DNA of 64,000 bases from Mucilaginibacter sp. (lineage in GTDB: Bacteria; Bacteroidota; Bacteroidia; Sphingobacteriales; Sphingobacteriaceae), in NCBI GenBank assembly GCA_028288305.1, contig JAQBOA010000016.1, positions 1 to 64,000 of the forward strand, given 5' to 3'. Both the position numbers and the translations under genes were made by a program. Within the stretch, counting starts at the first letter, position 1. Each line of letters opens with the position of its first letter. The notes beneath the pieces were generated by a model. The model saw nothing but the letters and a program-made list of their open reading frames with translations, was not told the DNA's origin and made no database searches. Shown here in pieces: positions 52,727-60,761 of the stretch.

Positions 52727-53455
52727 ATGGATCACTTATCACTAATTACAGGATATATAAGTATAGGTTCAGCCTGGTTTTTGATGATTGTTATTGCGAT
52801 AGTAAGTTTTATTGTGCAACTGCGCTTCAAAAGCAAATTTAAACAATATTCCGAAATTCCGTTATCGTCTACTCTTTCGGGCCAGGCTGTAGCGGAAAAG
52901 ATGCTGCATGATAATGGCATTTACGATGTACAGGTAACATCGGATGAAGGCGAGCTTGCAGATTATTATAATCCTGAAACAAAAACAATTAATTTAAGTC
53001 CGGATGTTTTTTATAGCCGGAGTGTGGCTTCAGCTGCAGTGGCTGCCCACGAATGTGGACATGCTGTACAACATGCAAAAGCATATTCCTGGCTTAGCTT
53101 TCGTTCGGCTTTGGTGCCGGTTATAAATGTGGCGTCTACCTTAACTCAATGGACATTGTTTATTGGCGTTATGCTTTTATTTTTTACACATAACCTTTTT
53201 GTACTGGCTATTGGCGTAGCGGCGTTAGCTTTGGTTACTGCCTTTAGTTTCATTACCCTGCCTGTTGAATTTGATGCAAGCCACAGAGCACTTGCCTGGC
53301 TAAATAATAATTACACCGTAATGCAAACCACGGGAGAGCATAAACAGGCAAAGGATGCCTTATGGTGGGCTGCAATGACCTATGTAGTGGCTGCATTGAG
53401 CTCTCTTGCTACCTTGCTATATTATGCTTCATTTTTATTTAACCGAAGGACTTGA
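52727..53455 (+). CDS. YugP-type zinc metallopeptidase
   Basis: Membrane-bound metallopeptidase of the YugP/DUF2268-like group. N-terminal transmembrane helix (about 12-30), zinc motif AAHECGHAVQHA (HEXXH, about residues 107-118), then two hydrophobic helices (about 140-175) and a final helix. ATKTINLSP-like (here TKTINLSPDVFYSRSVASA) is conserved in the family. It has 242 residues. The substrate is unknown. Confidence 0.87.
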   Translation: MDHLSLITGYISIGSAWFLMIVIAIVSFIVQLRFKSKFKQYSEIPLSSTLSGQAVAEKMLHDNGIYDVQVTSDEGELADYYNPETKTINLSPDVFYSRSVASAAVAAHECGHAVQHAKAYSWLSFRSALVPVINVASTLTQWTLFIGVMLLFFTHNLFVLAIGVAALALVTAFSFITLPVEFDASHRALAWLNNNYTVMQTTGEHKQAKDALWWAAMTYVVAALSSLATLLYYASFLFNRRT

Positions 53456-53825
53456 ACCAGCAGTTTGTAAAATGAAAAAGAGGTTATCTCAAAAGTGTTG
53501 AGCAAATCAGGGATGACAAAATAATATTTCGTATCAGCGATCCTTGTGAACCCTTTGTGACCTTAGTGGTCGTTTTTACCACATTACCATAAAGAACACA
53601 AAGAAAATTCACAACGTGACACAAAGAAATTATTCTTCAAAATATTATTCGGCTCCGCATTTACATAGTTATACTTTTGAGACAGTCTCTTTTTATTTAA
53701 TGTTAGCTACCTTATTAACAATACTTTAAGTTATAGTTATGCCATATGTAACCGAATTTTGACTAAAATAATTAAACCTTATCTATGGCTGATTGTCTCA
53801 TTCTAATGATCAAAATTAATTTATT
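53456..53825. other. gap with a 220-bp repeat element
   Basis: There is no gene in these 370 bases. Bases 53475-53694 are flanked by a 22-bp inverted repeat (53475-53496 AAAAAGAGGTTATCTCAAAA then GT; 53673-53694 its complement with three mismatches). Inside are CTTTGTGACC and CACAAAG words in both orientations. The remaining A+T-rich stretch before 53826 probably holds the promoter of the YXWGXW gene; no clear box was identified. Confidence 0.65.
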
Positions 53826-54953
53826 ATGAAAAAGATTGGAATAATGTGCATCACTTTATACCTGATGTGCTTTACCGTATCAAATACCTATTCACAAGTC
53901 AGTGTAGGCATATCCGTTGGAATAGCCCCTCCGGTATTACCTGTTTATGTACAGCCACCCTGTCCGGTTGATGGTTATTTGTGGGAACCCGGATATTGGG
54001 CTTATAATGACGTTGATGGCTATTATTGGGTACCAGGGGTATGGGTTGCCCCTCCTCAGCCAGATTATTTATGGACCCCGCCCTATTGGGGTTATGAAGG
54101 CGGTTACTATGGTTTTCACGCCGGTTATTGGGGACCCCATATAGGTTTTTACGGTGGTATTAATTATGGCGGCGGATACTATGGTGATGGTTTTGTTGGC
54201 GGTATGTGGAGTGGTGGAAGGTTCCGTTATAATACTGCGGTGGTAAATGTAAACAGGACTGTAATTCATAATACTTATATTAACCGTACAGTAATTAACA
54301 ATAGAACGGTTAATAGGGTGAGTTTTAACGGCCCCGGCGGCATCTCAGCACGGCCACGGCCGCAGGAGCTTACTGCTATGAGAGAGCACCATATTCAGCC
54401 TACTTCCCAACAGATGTCTCATCAGCAAATGGCAAGCAGGGACAGAAACCAGTTTGCGGCAGTAAATCATGGGCGGCCAACCGCAACAGCCATGAACAGA
54501 ATTAACGGAAGGCCGTTTAATCAGCATGGCCATGTAGCAACAACTTCATCTTTTGGCCATGCAAATGCAGGTTTAAATGGGGGTGCAACCGGGCGTACAG
54601 CCAATGTAAACCATCAATCAAACTTTAACAGGCCTGCAAACAACAGAGCTCAGAGGTCCCCTCAGCAAGCGCATTCCCAGCAACAGCAATTTCCACAGCA
54701 ACGCTCAACTCAACAAGCACATATAAATCAACAGGCCCGGCAACAACAGGCCCAGTACCAGCAACATGCTCAACAACAAGCGGCGCAGCATATGCAGCAA
54801 CATATGCAACAAAGGGTGCAACAAAACCAGCAGCAGCATATGCAGCCTCAGCAGCCACGTATGCAGCAACCTCGTATGCAACCTCAGCAACCCCGTATGC
54901 AGCAACAGCCTCACAATAACCCGGGGCCCGGTGGCGGACAAAGGCATAGATAA
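53826..54953 (+). CDS. YXWGXW-repeat protein with Gln/Met-rich tail
   Basis: Exported protein with a signal peptide (about 1-24) and several YXWGXW-type units (YLWEPGYWAY, YYWVPGVWV, YLWTPPYWGY, GFHAGYWG; about 45-110), then a Gly/Tyr-rich stretch and Asn-rich strands (VNRTVIHNTYINRTVINNRT). The C-terminal 150 residues are Gln-, His-, Met- and Pro-rich low complexity (HMQQHMQQRVQQ, PRMQPQQPRMQQ). It has 375 residues. The family's function is unknown; the tail could bind metals such as copper through Met and His, which is speculative. Confidence 0.85.
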   Translation: MKKIGIMCITLYLMCFTVSNTYSQVSVGISVGIAPPVLPVYVQPPCPVDGYLWEPGYWAYNDVDGYYWVPGVWVAPPQPDYLWTPPYWGYEGGYYGFHAGYWGPHIGFYGGINYGGGYYGDGFVGGMWSGGRFRYNTAVVNVNRTVIHNTYINRTVINNRTVNRVSFNGPGGISARPRPQELTAMREHHIQPTSQQMSHQQMASRDRNQFAAVNHGRPTATAMNRINGRPFNQHGHVATTSSFGHANAGLNGGATGRTANVNHQSNFNRPANNRAQRSPQQAHSQQQQFPQQRSTQQAHINQQARQQQAQYQQHAQQQAAQHMQQHMQQRVQQNQQQHMQPQQPRMQQPRMQPQQPRMQQQPHNNPGPGGGQRHR

Positions 54954-54978
54954 TACATCAAAATTGTTGAGCAATATA

Positions 54979-55022
54979 AAAAACAAAGACCTGCCTGGAA
55001 GTCCAGGCAGGTCTTTGTTTTT
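54979..55022. terminator. bidirectional terminator hairpin
   Basis: A 21-bp perfect stem: 54979-54999 (AAAAACAAAGACCTGCCTGG then A) with 55002-55022, with a 2-base turn and A- and T-runs at the outer ends. It lies between convergent genes. Confidence 0.85.
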
Positions 55023-55043
55023 ATATCAATTTTAAGTTGAGCC

Positions 55044-55430
55044 TTAATTCATTCTGTAAGGAGCTATCAAATAAAATTCAGGTATCTGAACATTAAAAAG
55101 CGTATTGTCTATCAAACGAGTCATCTGATATTCCCCTTTCATACTGCCCATATCTGTTTTTAAATTGCAGCCCGATACATATTCGTGTGAACTTCCTGGT
55201 TCGATCACTGGCTGCTGTCCTACCACACCTTCACCCTCCACTTCTCTTTTTGCGCCGTTCGAGTCAAAAATATACCAATGTCTTCCTAACAGCCGCACAG
55301 CGTAATTACCCATATTCTCTATATTCACTTTATAAGCAAACATAAAATGATCATTAGCAGGATTCGAATATTCAGGCTGGTAAATGGTTTCGACAGAAAC
55401 CTTAACACCATCTGTTATAGTAGTAACCAT
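55044..55430 (-). CDS. apaG: Co2+/Mg2+ efflux protein ApaG
   Basis: Immunoglobulin-like ApaG fold. VTTITDGVKVSVETIYQPEY opens the protein, followed by HFMFAYKVNIENMG, VRLLGRHWYIFDSNG and GVVGQQPVIEPGSSHEYVSG, the ApaG signature. ATG 55430 is chosen over 55451, giving 128 residues, the family length. The name comes from a mutant effect in Salmonella; the molecular role is unknown. It is transcribed alone and converges on the YXWGXW gene. Confidence 0.93.
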   Translation of the reverse strand: MVTTITDGVKVSVETIYQPEYSNPANDHFMFAYKVNIENMGNYAVRLLGRHWYIFDSNGAKREVEGEGVVGQQPVIEPGSSHEYVSGCNLKTDMGSMKGEYQMTRLIDNTLFNVQIPEFYLIAPYRMN

Positions 55431-55573
55431 ACAAGTATCTCTTTTATTCAAATATATATTTTCTGTTCAAATATCAAGCCATTTTTAAATACAGAATTTT
55501 CAATGTTATTTTACAGCTTTTATTTAACTCTTTTAGCACCCTTTTATTTTCTCAAATAGAAAATTATTTTAGT

Positions 55574-56590
55574 TTAAGCTAAAATTCTGTTTTCGGGTTC
55601 AAAATTGGTAAACCTTGGATTTTGTTCTACCTCAAATAAAATCCCAAGTACATCATCCAAACTCGAGGCTGTAACTAATTTCATTCTGTATTCTTTAAAA
55701 TTTTCAATGCCTTTAAAGTAATTAGAATAATGCCTCCGCATTTCAAATATGCCTGTTTTAGGGCCTTTCCATTCAATTGATTTTTTCAGATGAACTGTAC
55801 AGGCCTCAATACGTTCGGCAATGGTGGGCTTATCCATGTGCTCGCCAGTTTTAAAATAATGCTTTATTTCACGGAATATCCAGGGATAACCTATTGCCGC
55901 TCTGCCAATCATCATACCATCAACACCATATTCCATGCGCCATGCCGCAGCCTTTTGGGGAGAATCAATGTCACCGTTACCAAAAATGGGTATTTGTATT
56001 CCCGGGTTTTTTTTTATTTCCCTTATAAGAGCCCAATCGGCAACTCCTTTATACATTTGTGATCGTGTGCGCCCATGAATGGTGAGTGCTTTTATACCCA
56101 CATCCTGCAGGCGTTCAGCAACTTCATACACATTTTTGGTATTATCATCCCACCCCAACCTGGTTTTTACCGTAACAGGCAGATGTGTGGCATTTACAAC
56201 CGCTTTGGTCATGGCTACCATTTTATCTATATCCTGAAGCAAGCTGGCCCCTGCGCCCCGGCAGGCTACATTTTTAACCGGGCAGCCGTAATTAATATCA
56301 ACCAGATCTGGCCCTGCAAGTGATGCTATTTCGGTAGCTTCACGCATGTGGTCAATATCACTGCCAAATATTTGTATACCAATGGGACGCTCATATTCAA
56401 AAATGTCCAGCTTCTGACGGCTTTTCGCAGCGTCCCGAATCAAGCCTTCTGACGATATAAACTCCGTATACATCATATCCGCGCCGTTTTGTTTGCATAC
56501 ATAACGGAATGGCGGATCACTCACATCTTCCATCGGTGCCAGCAACAGCGGGAATTCTCCTAAATCTATATTTCCTATTTGAACAGACAT
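55574..56590 (-). CDS. dus: tRNA-dihydrouridine synthase
   Basis: FMN enzyme reducing uridines in the tRNA D-loop. TIM-barrel start FPLLLAPMEDVSDPPFR, catalytic Cys in DINYGCPVKNVACRGAGA (C103), VTVKTRLGWDD, ALTIHGRTRSQMYKG and the FMN-phosphate block IFGNGDIDSPQ then GVDGMMIGRAAIG. It has 338 residues, the DusB-like type. It is divergent from the CPBP operon with about 40 bases between the starts. Confidence 0.95.
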   Translation of the reverse strand: MSVQIGNIDLGEFPLLLAPMEDVSDPPFRYVCKQNGADMMYTEFISSEGLIRDAAKSRQKLDIFEYERPIGIQIFGSDIDHMREATEIASLAGPDLVDINYGCPVKNVACRGAGASLLQDIDKMVAMTKAVVNATHLPVTVKTRLGWDDNTKNVYEVAERLQDVGIKALTIHGRTRSQMYKGVADWALIREIKKNPGIQIPIFGNGDIDSPQKAAAWRMEYGVDGMMIGRAAIGYPWIFREIKHYFKTGEHMDKPTIAERIEACTVHLKKSIEWKGPKTGIFEMRRHYSNYFKGIENFKEYRMKLVTASSLDDVLGILFEVEQNPRFTNFEPENRILA

Positions 56591-56628
56591 GACTTATCTT
56601 CGTGGCAAAAATACGAATTTTTAAGTAT

Positions 56629-57543
56629 ATGGAATATAAGCCCAGTAATCAGATACATCCTGCAATGCAGTTTTTGATTTTTATTGGGATATTTATTATA
56701 ATACTTATCATCGGAAATCTAATTGGAGCAGGAATCGTATTGGCCTTATATGGTTTAAAAACGCTGATGGCTTTAGCAAGTTTAAATGTTTCGGTCCCAA
56801 ATTTTATTCCCGCCATCTGGATAATGCAGTTAATAGGGACAACCTTTCCTATTTTTGCAGCTCCCATTTTTTTTGCTTTTATTATTGTAAGGGACACGGA
56901 TGAATATATTAAACCCTCCTTCAACTTTCCCTGGGTATTGCTTTTAATGGTATTAGCAATAATGTTTATCTCGAATCCGGTTATTGAATTTTTATCAAAT
57001 TTGAACCAAAAAATGGTTTTACCGCATTTTTTAAAATGGATGCGTGATAGTGAAGACAACGCTCAAAAGCTTACTGAAGCTATGCTGCAAATGAAAACCA
57101 TTTGGGATTTGATAATCGATGTACTGCTTATCGGTTTATTGACTGCTATTGTTGAAGAGTTTATGTTTAGGGGGTGCTTACAAACCATATTTATCAGCTG
57201 GACAGAAAATACGCACGCTGCCGTATGGATAACAGCTATTTTATTCAGTGCTTTCCATATGGAATTCTTTGGTTTTTTACCAAGATTAATGCTTGGCGTG
57301 CTTTTTGGTTACTTTGTGGCCTGGAGCGGAAGTGTTTGGACAGGTGTTTGGGCCCATTTTATAAATAACGGAACTGCAGTTATCGGAACTTATCTTTTTC
57401 AGCATAAACTGATCAAAATAAATCCGGATGACCAGCACTTGTTTAGTTATGCAGGATATATAATTAGCTTGCTAATTATTTTATTTTTGCTGTTTATATA
57501 CAGAAGCGTAGCATTTAACAATCAAAAAATCCAGGAAAGCTAA
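56629..57543 (+). CDS. CPBP intramembrane metalloprotease
   Basis: Abi/CPBP-family membrane protein, a Rce1-like glutamate-type protease or scaffold. Hydrophobic helices are followed by the three motifs: EEFMFRGCLQ (EExxxR), ILFSAFHMEFF (FxxxH) and WAHFINNGTAV (HxxxN). ATG 56629 (EYKPSNQIHP) is chosen over an upstream GTG, giving 304 residues. It shares one base with the next gene, DUF2007 (TAATG). First gene of an operon ending in phospholipid synthesis genes, so a membrane-homeostasis role is plausible. Confidence 0.88.
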   Translation: MEYKPSNQIHPAMQFLIFIGIFIIILIIGNLIGAGIVLALYGLKTLMALASLNVSVPNFIPAIWIMQLIGTTFPIFAAPIFFAFIIVRDTDEYIKPSFNFPWVLLLMVLAIMFISNPVIEFLSNLNQKMVLPHFLKWMRDSEDNAQKLTEAMLQMKTIWDLIIDVLLIGLLTAIVEEFMFRGCLQTIFISWTENTHAAVWITAILFSAFHMEFFGFLPRLMLGVLFGYFVAWSGSVWTGVWAHFINNGTAVIGTYLFQHKLIKINPDDQHLFSYAGYIISLLIILFLLFIYRSVAFNNQKIQES

Positions 57544-57755
57544 TGGAGAAAAACTGGATAAAAATTTTTACCTCACCTTATTATTATGAGTCTGAAATGG
57601 TAAAACAGGCGCTTGCAGAAAATCATATAGCCACAGTATTATTAAATAAGCAAGATTCATCCCATCGTGCATTTGGTGATATTGAGGTTTATATACACCA
57701 AAAAGATTTTAGCAACGCCATTGAGATCATTATCCTCAATCAAATTAATTTATGA
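57543..57755 (+). CDS. DUF2007 small protein
   Basis: 70-residue protein of the DUF2007 (PF09413) signal-transducing family: NWIKIFTSPYYYESEMVKQA, LAENHIATVLLNKQDS and the end FGDIEVYIHQKDF. The fold is a small ferredoxin-like alpha/beta unit. It overlaps CPBP by one base and cdsA by four (ATGA), so it is tightly coupled in translation. Its function is unknown. Confidence 0.88.
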   Translation: MEKNWIKIFTSPYYYESEMVKQALAENHIATVLLNKQDSSHRAFGDIEVYIHQKDFSNAIEIIILNQINL

Positions 57756-58561
57756 AGACACGCGCTGTCACAGGCTTTTTTTTTGTTATTGTAATGCTTG
57801 GCTCGGTAGTGCTTGGGCAGTATGCATTTAGTATATTTTATTTGTTTCTTAGCATTTTATGTTTAAGAGAATTTTACCGGCTTCTTAAAAAAAGCGGCAT
57901 TAATCCAAATATGCTAACCGGTTTAATTAATGGGTTTTTTATTTATATAATATTTGCCTTAATTGTTATTAATAGCAGTTGGGCCGTGTATAAACTGCTG
58001 GCTTTATTGACTATTTCCATAAGTGCAATTTTTATACAGGAGTTATTTAAGAAATCAACATCTCCTTTCATCAACATTTCATACACCTTAGCCGGTTTAG
58101 TTTTTATTTGTCTGCCTTTTACATTTTTCCACGCTCTTGCTTTTTTAAAAGGAGATTTTAATTTTCATTATCCGCTTGCTTTTTTATTGTTGCTTTGGGC
58201 AAATGATACCGGTGCCTATTTGGTTGGAATGAAACTTGGACGTACCAAGTTGTTTGAACGGCATTCACCTAAAAAAACCTGGGAAGGCTTTATAGGCGGC
58301 ATACTGATCAGCGGTATTGTTGCCTTTATAATCAGTTATTATTTTAAGGAACTGACATGGATCCATTGGGTGTTTGAAGCGATTTTAATCTCCTGCTTTG
58401 GTACTTTGGGCGACTTGATAGAATCTATGTTTAAACGAAGTATAAATATTAAAGACTCTGGTGAAATATTGCCTGGCCATGGCGGCCTGCTCGACCGCTT
58501 TGATGGCCTTTTACTGGCAGCGCCTATTGTATATACTTACCTGTACTTAATCACAAATTAG
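57752..58561 (+). CDS. cdsA: phosphatidate cytidylyltransferase
   Basis: Makes CDP-diacylglycerol from phosphatidate and CTP in the inner membrane. About seven transmembrane helices precede the signature SMFKRSINIKDSGEILPGHG followed by GLLDRFDG; WANDTGAYLVGMKLG and SPKKTWEGFIGG are also conserved. It has 269 residues. It sits in an operon with psd, which uses its product line (CDP-DAG to phosphatidylserine to phosphatidylethanolamine); pssA is not in the window. Confidence 0.96.
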   Translation: MKTRAVTGFFFVIVMLGSVVLGQYAFSIFYLFLSILCLREFYRLLKKSGINPNMLTGLINGFFIYIIFALIVINSSWAVYKLLALLTISISAIFIQELFKKSTSPFINISYTLAGLVFICLPFTFFHALAFLKGDFNFHYPLAFLLLLWANDTGAYLVGMKLGRTKLFERHSPKKTWEGFIGGILISGIVAFIISYYFKELTWIHWVFEAILISCFGTLGDLIESMFKRSINIKDSGEILPGHGGLLDRFDGLLLAAPIVYTYLYLITN

Positions 58562-58579
58562 TAATTTTGCAAAAAACCA

Positions 58580-59245
58580 ATGAAAATGACCATTCATAAA
58601 GAAGGATATACTTCCCTAGCTATCTGTATTCTGTTCATATTTGTTTTGAATGCGGTGATCCAATTTTACTTTCCCGCAGCTTACGTTTTAAAGTGGATAA
58701 TTTATATCCTCTCATTTTTGCTTTTTGCTACCATATTACAATTTTTCCGAAGCCCATCTATCAGTATCAACAAGGACGAAAAACAGGTGCTTTGCCCTGC
58801 GGATGGAAAAGTAGTAGTAATTGAAAAAACTATGGAAAGAGAGTATCTGAAAGATGTACGGATACAGGTATCAGTATTTATGTCGCCTGTTAATGTTCAT
58901 ATTAATCGTAACCCGATATCAGGGGTTGTTAAATATTTTAAATATAATCCCGGCAAATACCTGGTAGCGTGGCACCCAAAATCTTCAACAGAAAATGAGC
59001 GGACTACTGTAGTTATAGAAAATAAGTCGGGAGTGGCAATATTGTTCAGGCAAATTGCAGGTGCAATGGCACGCAGGATTGTTTGGTATGTAAAAGAAGG
59101 CGATGTAGTTGAACAGGGCGAGCAGTTCGGCTTTATTAAATTTGGATCAAGGGTGGATGTTTTTTTACCACTTGAATCAGAAATTAAGGTTGAATTAGGC
59201 CAGGTTGTAAAAGGCGGCCTTACTGTATTGGCTGAATTGCCGTAA
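58580..59245 (+). CDS. psd: phosphatidylserine decarboxylase (PSD-A type)
   Basis: Forms phosphatidylethanolamine. Self-cleavage site G189-S190 in GFIKFGSRVDVFLP makes the pyruvoyl enzyme. Two N-terminal hydrophobic helices (about 13-33 and 38-54) and CPADGKVVVIEK, VFMSPVNVHINRNP are family blocks. It has 221 residues, the short PSD-A form. The start is MKMTIHKEGYTSLA, 18 bp after cdsA; the third residue is an alternative Met. Last gene of the operon. Confidence 0.95.
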   Translation: MKMTIHKEGYTSLAICILFIFVLNAVIQFYFPAAYVLKWIIYILSFLLFATILQFFRSPSISINKDEKQVLCPADGKVVVIEKTMEREYLKDVRIQVSVFMSPVNVHINRNPISGVVKYFKYNPGKYLVAWHPKSSTENERTTVVIENKSGVAILFRQIAGAMARRIVWYVKEGDVVEQGEQFGFIKFGSRVDVFLPLESEIKVELGQVVKGGLTVLAELP

Positions 59246-59276
59246 AAATTCTATTTAATCCCAAAAACTAAAAAAC

Positions 59277-59368
59277 TTTGTCATTGCTGAGGGACGACGC
59301 AATCGCGAACTTTGCATTGCGGTAATACACGACGACGAGATTGCCACGCTATCGCTCGCAATGACAAA
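59277..59368. repeat. GTCATTGC...GCAATGAC dispersed palindromic element
   Basis: Ends are 11-bp inverted repeats, TTTGTCATTGC (59277-59287) and GCAATGACAAA (59358-59368). The interior contains the 17-mer CAATCGCGAACTTTGCA shared with 47991-48007. It lies between psd and the rplS terminator. Confidence 0.8.
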
Positions 59369-59396
59369 TTACAAAATATATCACGTAAATACAAAA

Positions 59397-59425
59397 AAGC
59401 CTTTCCGAAAAATTCAGAAAGGCTT
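59397..59425 (-). terminator. rplS terminator
   Basis: On the minus strand AAGCCTTTC ... GAAAGGCTT (59417-59425 with 59397-59405), with the stem extended by four more pairs to a TTT loop, is followed by TTTTTGT. Classic intrinsic terminator, 28 bases past the rplS stop. Confidence 0.9.
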
Positions 59426-59452
59426 CTATATTTTATATTCCTAAACGGAAGC

Positions 59453-59800
59453 TTAAACTCTTTTTGATTTGATACGTGCTGCCTTACCGGTAAGTTCGCG
59501 CAGGTAGTATAGTTTAGCGCGGCGTACTTTACCGTGGCTATTTACTTCAATTTTATCGATGTTTGGCGAGTTGATAGGGAAAATACGCTCAACACCTATG
59601 CCATTTGAAACCTTACGAACAGTAAAGGTTTCGGTACTGCCGGTACTGTTGCGCTGTATAACAACACCCTGGTAAACCTGTATACGTTCTTTGTTTCCTT
59701 CGCGTATTTTATAATGAACACTTACCGTATCACCTGCTTTAAATGACGGAAGCACTCTTTTTTCTATAGATTGTTCTTCAACAAATTTTACTAAATCCAT
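59453..59800 (-). CDS. rplS: 50S ribosomal protein L19
   Basis: Large-subunit protein bL19. Blocks are [32 protein letters not shown] and a C-terminal [20 protein letters not shown]. The length, 115 residues, is standard. In many bacteria rplS follows trmD; here trmD lies about 3 kb away on the same strand, with sigma factor and methyltransferase genes between. A strong terminator ends the unit. Confidence 0.97.
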   Translation of the reverse strand: MDLVKFVEEQSIEKRVLPSFKAGDTVSVHYKIREGNKERIQVYQGVVIQRNSTGSTETFTVRKVSNGIGVERIFPINSPNIDKIEVNSHGKVRRAKLYYLRELTGKAARIKSKRV

Positions 59801-59901
59801 GATTTCTGGCTCTTAAAGCGATTTTTACTTCTTAAAAATCGGATTGCAATTATAGGGATTTTTTTTTACAAATAAAAGTTGAAGTGAAAAAATTTAAAAC
59901 A

Positions 59902-60000
59902 GTTGATTAGGTTGATTGTGTGAGTAGTTGACTAGGTTATTAGATTGGTTAATTGGCATCCTGCATAAAGCTAACTACTCACCTAATCAACCAAATCAAC
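59902..60000. repeat. GTTGATTAGGTTGATT word inverted repeat
   Basis: The left arm 59902-59956 has GTTGATTAGGTTGATTGTG and TGAGTAGTTGACTAGG; the right arm 59971-60000 has CTAACTACTCACCTAATCAA then CC and AAATCAAC. The right arm codes for VDLVD and the stop of the small membrane protein. Confidence 0.8.
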
Positions 60001-60222
60001 TTTCTTTGCTTCTGTAAAAAAAGCTATAATGGTATAGGCCAAACCTATCAGCAATAAGTTGAACACAAAATTAATTAGCGTATCACTTACTGAATGTGAA
60101 TGGCTGTCCACATCTATAAAACCATATATAGTACATGCTAAAGCTATAATCAATATAATCCAGCCAACTATTGATACCGGCCAATAGATAAGCCCTTTAC
60201 GTGTAAACCAATTTAATTTCAT
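59983..60222 (-). CDS. small two-helix membrane protein
   Basis: Unrecognised 79-residue membrane protein with two helices (about 15-34 and 50-67) and a basic N-terminus (KLNWFTRKGLIYW). The last five residues (VDLVD) and the stop codon are encoded by a word repeat arm. It lies 4 bp downstream of the 163-residue membrane protein and is likely in the sigma-factor operon. It may take part in control of the sigma factor, but no sequence feature shows this. Confidence 0.6.
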   Translation of the reverse strand: MKLNWFTRKGLIYWPVSIVGWIILIIALACTIYGFIDVDSHSHSVSDTLINFVFNLLLIGLAYTIIAFFTEAKKVDLVD

Positions 60223-60226
60223 TTGC

Positions 60227-60718
60227 TTAATTTTTAATTGTGATATTTTCGATAATTACATAGCCTATAAAAACGCACACTACAGCAAGGCTGAGCAATA
60301 TGAGCAGTATATTCCATATTTTTATTTTTACTGTAATGCTGAATTCTTTTAATTTTCCCTTGTCAGGCCCAAGCTTTTGGTATTGAACATGTATAATAGA
60401 TAGGGCATTGATAACAATTCCGACTATCGGCAACAGCACAAGCAGTAATGGCGATAAAATTTTCAAATAAGGGTTTTTATCAAGACTCGACATCAGGTTG
60501 AACATCGCTTCGAACCAGTTTATCCTGACATGGAAATAATAATACATAAATACACAAAACAAGAAATAGCATGGTACAGCAATAAGCCATACTCCAAGCA
60601 CTGCCGAACGTTCGGCATTCATGATAGCCATCTTTACCGTTTTTTGATGTCCAGCAGGATTAATATCCGGCACTTCTAAATTTTCCATTTTCTTTAAAAA
60701 TTCGTCTTTATCTTTCAT
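60227..60718 (-). CDS. membrane protein, possible anti-sigma partner
   Basis: 163-residue protein with a cytoplasmic charged N-terminus (KDKDEFLKKMENLEVPDINP) and three hydrophobic helices (about 38-56, 88-106, 138-158). Unrecognised family. It lies 43 bp downstream of an ECF sigma gene, the usual place of an anti-sigma factor, and the helical, charged N-terminus before the first helix is compatible with sigma binding. It lacks the FecR/RskA-type domains and zinc motif of known anti-sigmas, so the role is only inferred. Confidence 0.62.
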   Translation of the reverse strand: MKDKDEFLKKMENLEVPDINPAGHQKTVKMAIMNAERSAVLGVWLIAVPCYFLFCVFMYYYFHVRINWFEAMFNLMSSLDKNPYLKILSPLLLVLLPIVGIVINALSIIHVQYQKLGPDKGKLKEFSITVKIKIWNILLILLSLAVVCVFIGYVIIENITIKN

Positions 60719-60761
60719 TTTAATTACTCTTATAATGCAAAACCTGGTTTGGGTTGCAGTT

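Noticed and set aside
54625..55035. Several open frames on both strands over the YXWGXW tail
   Set aside because: They arise because CAG/CAA/ATG codon repeats lack stops in every frame; the products are low complexity.
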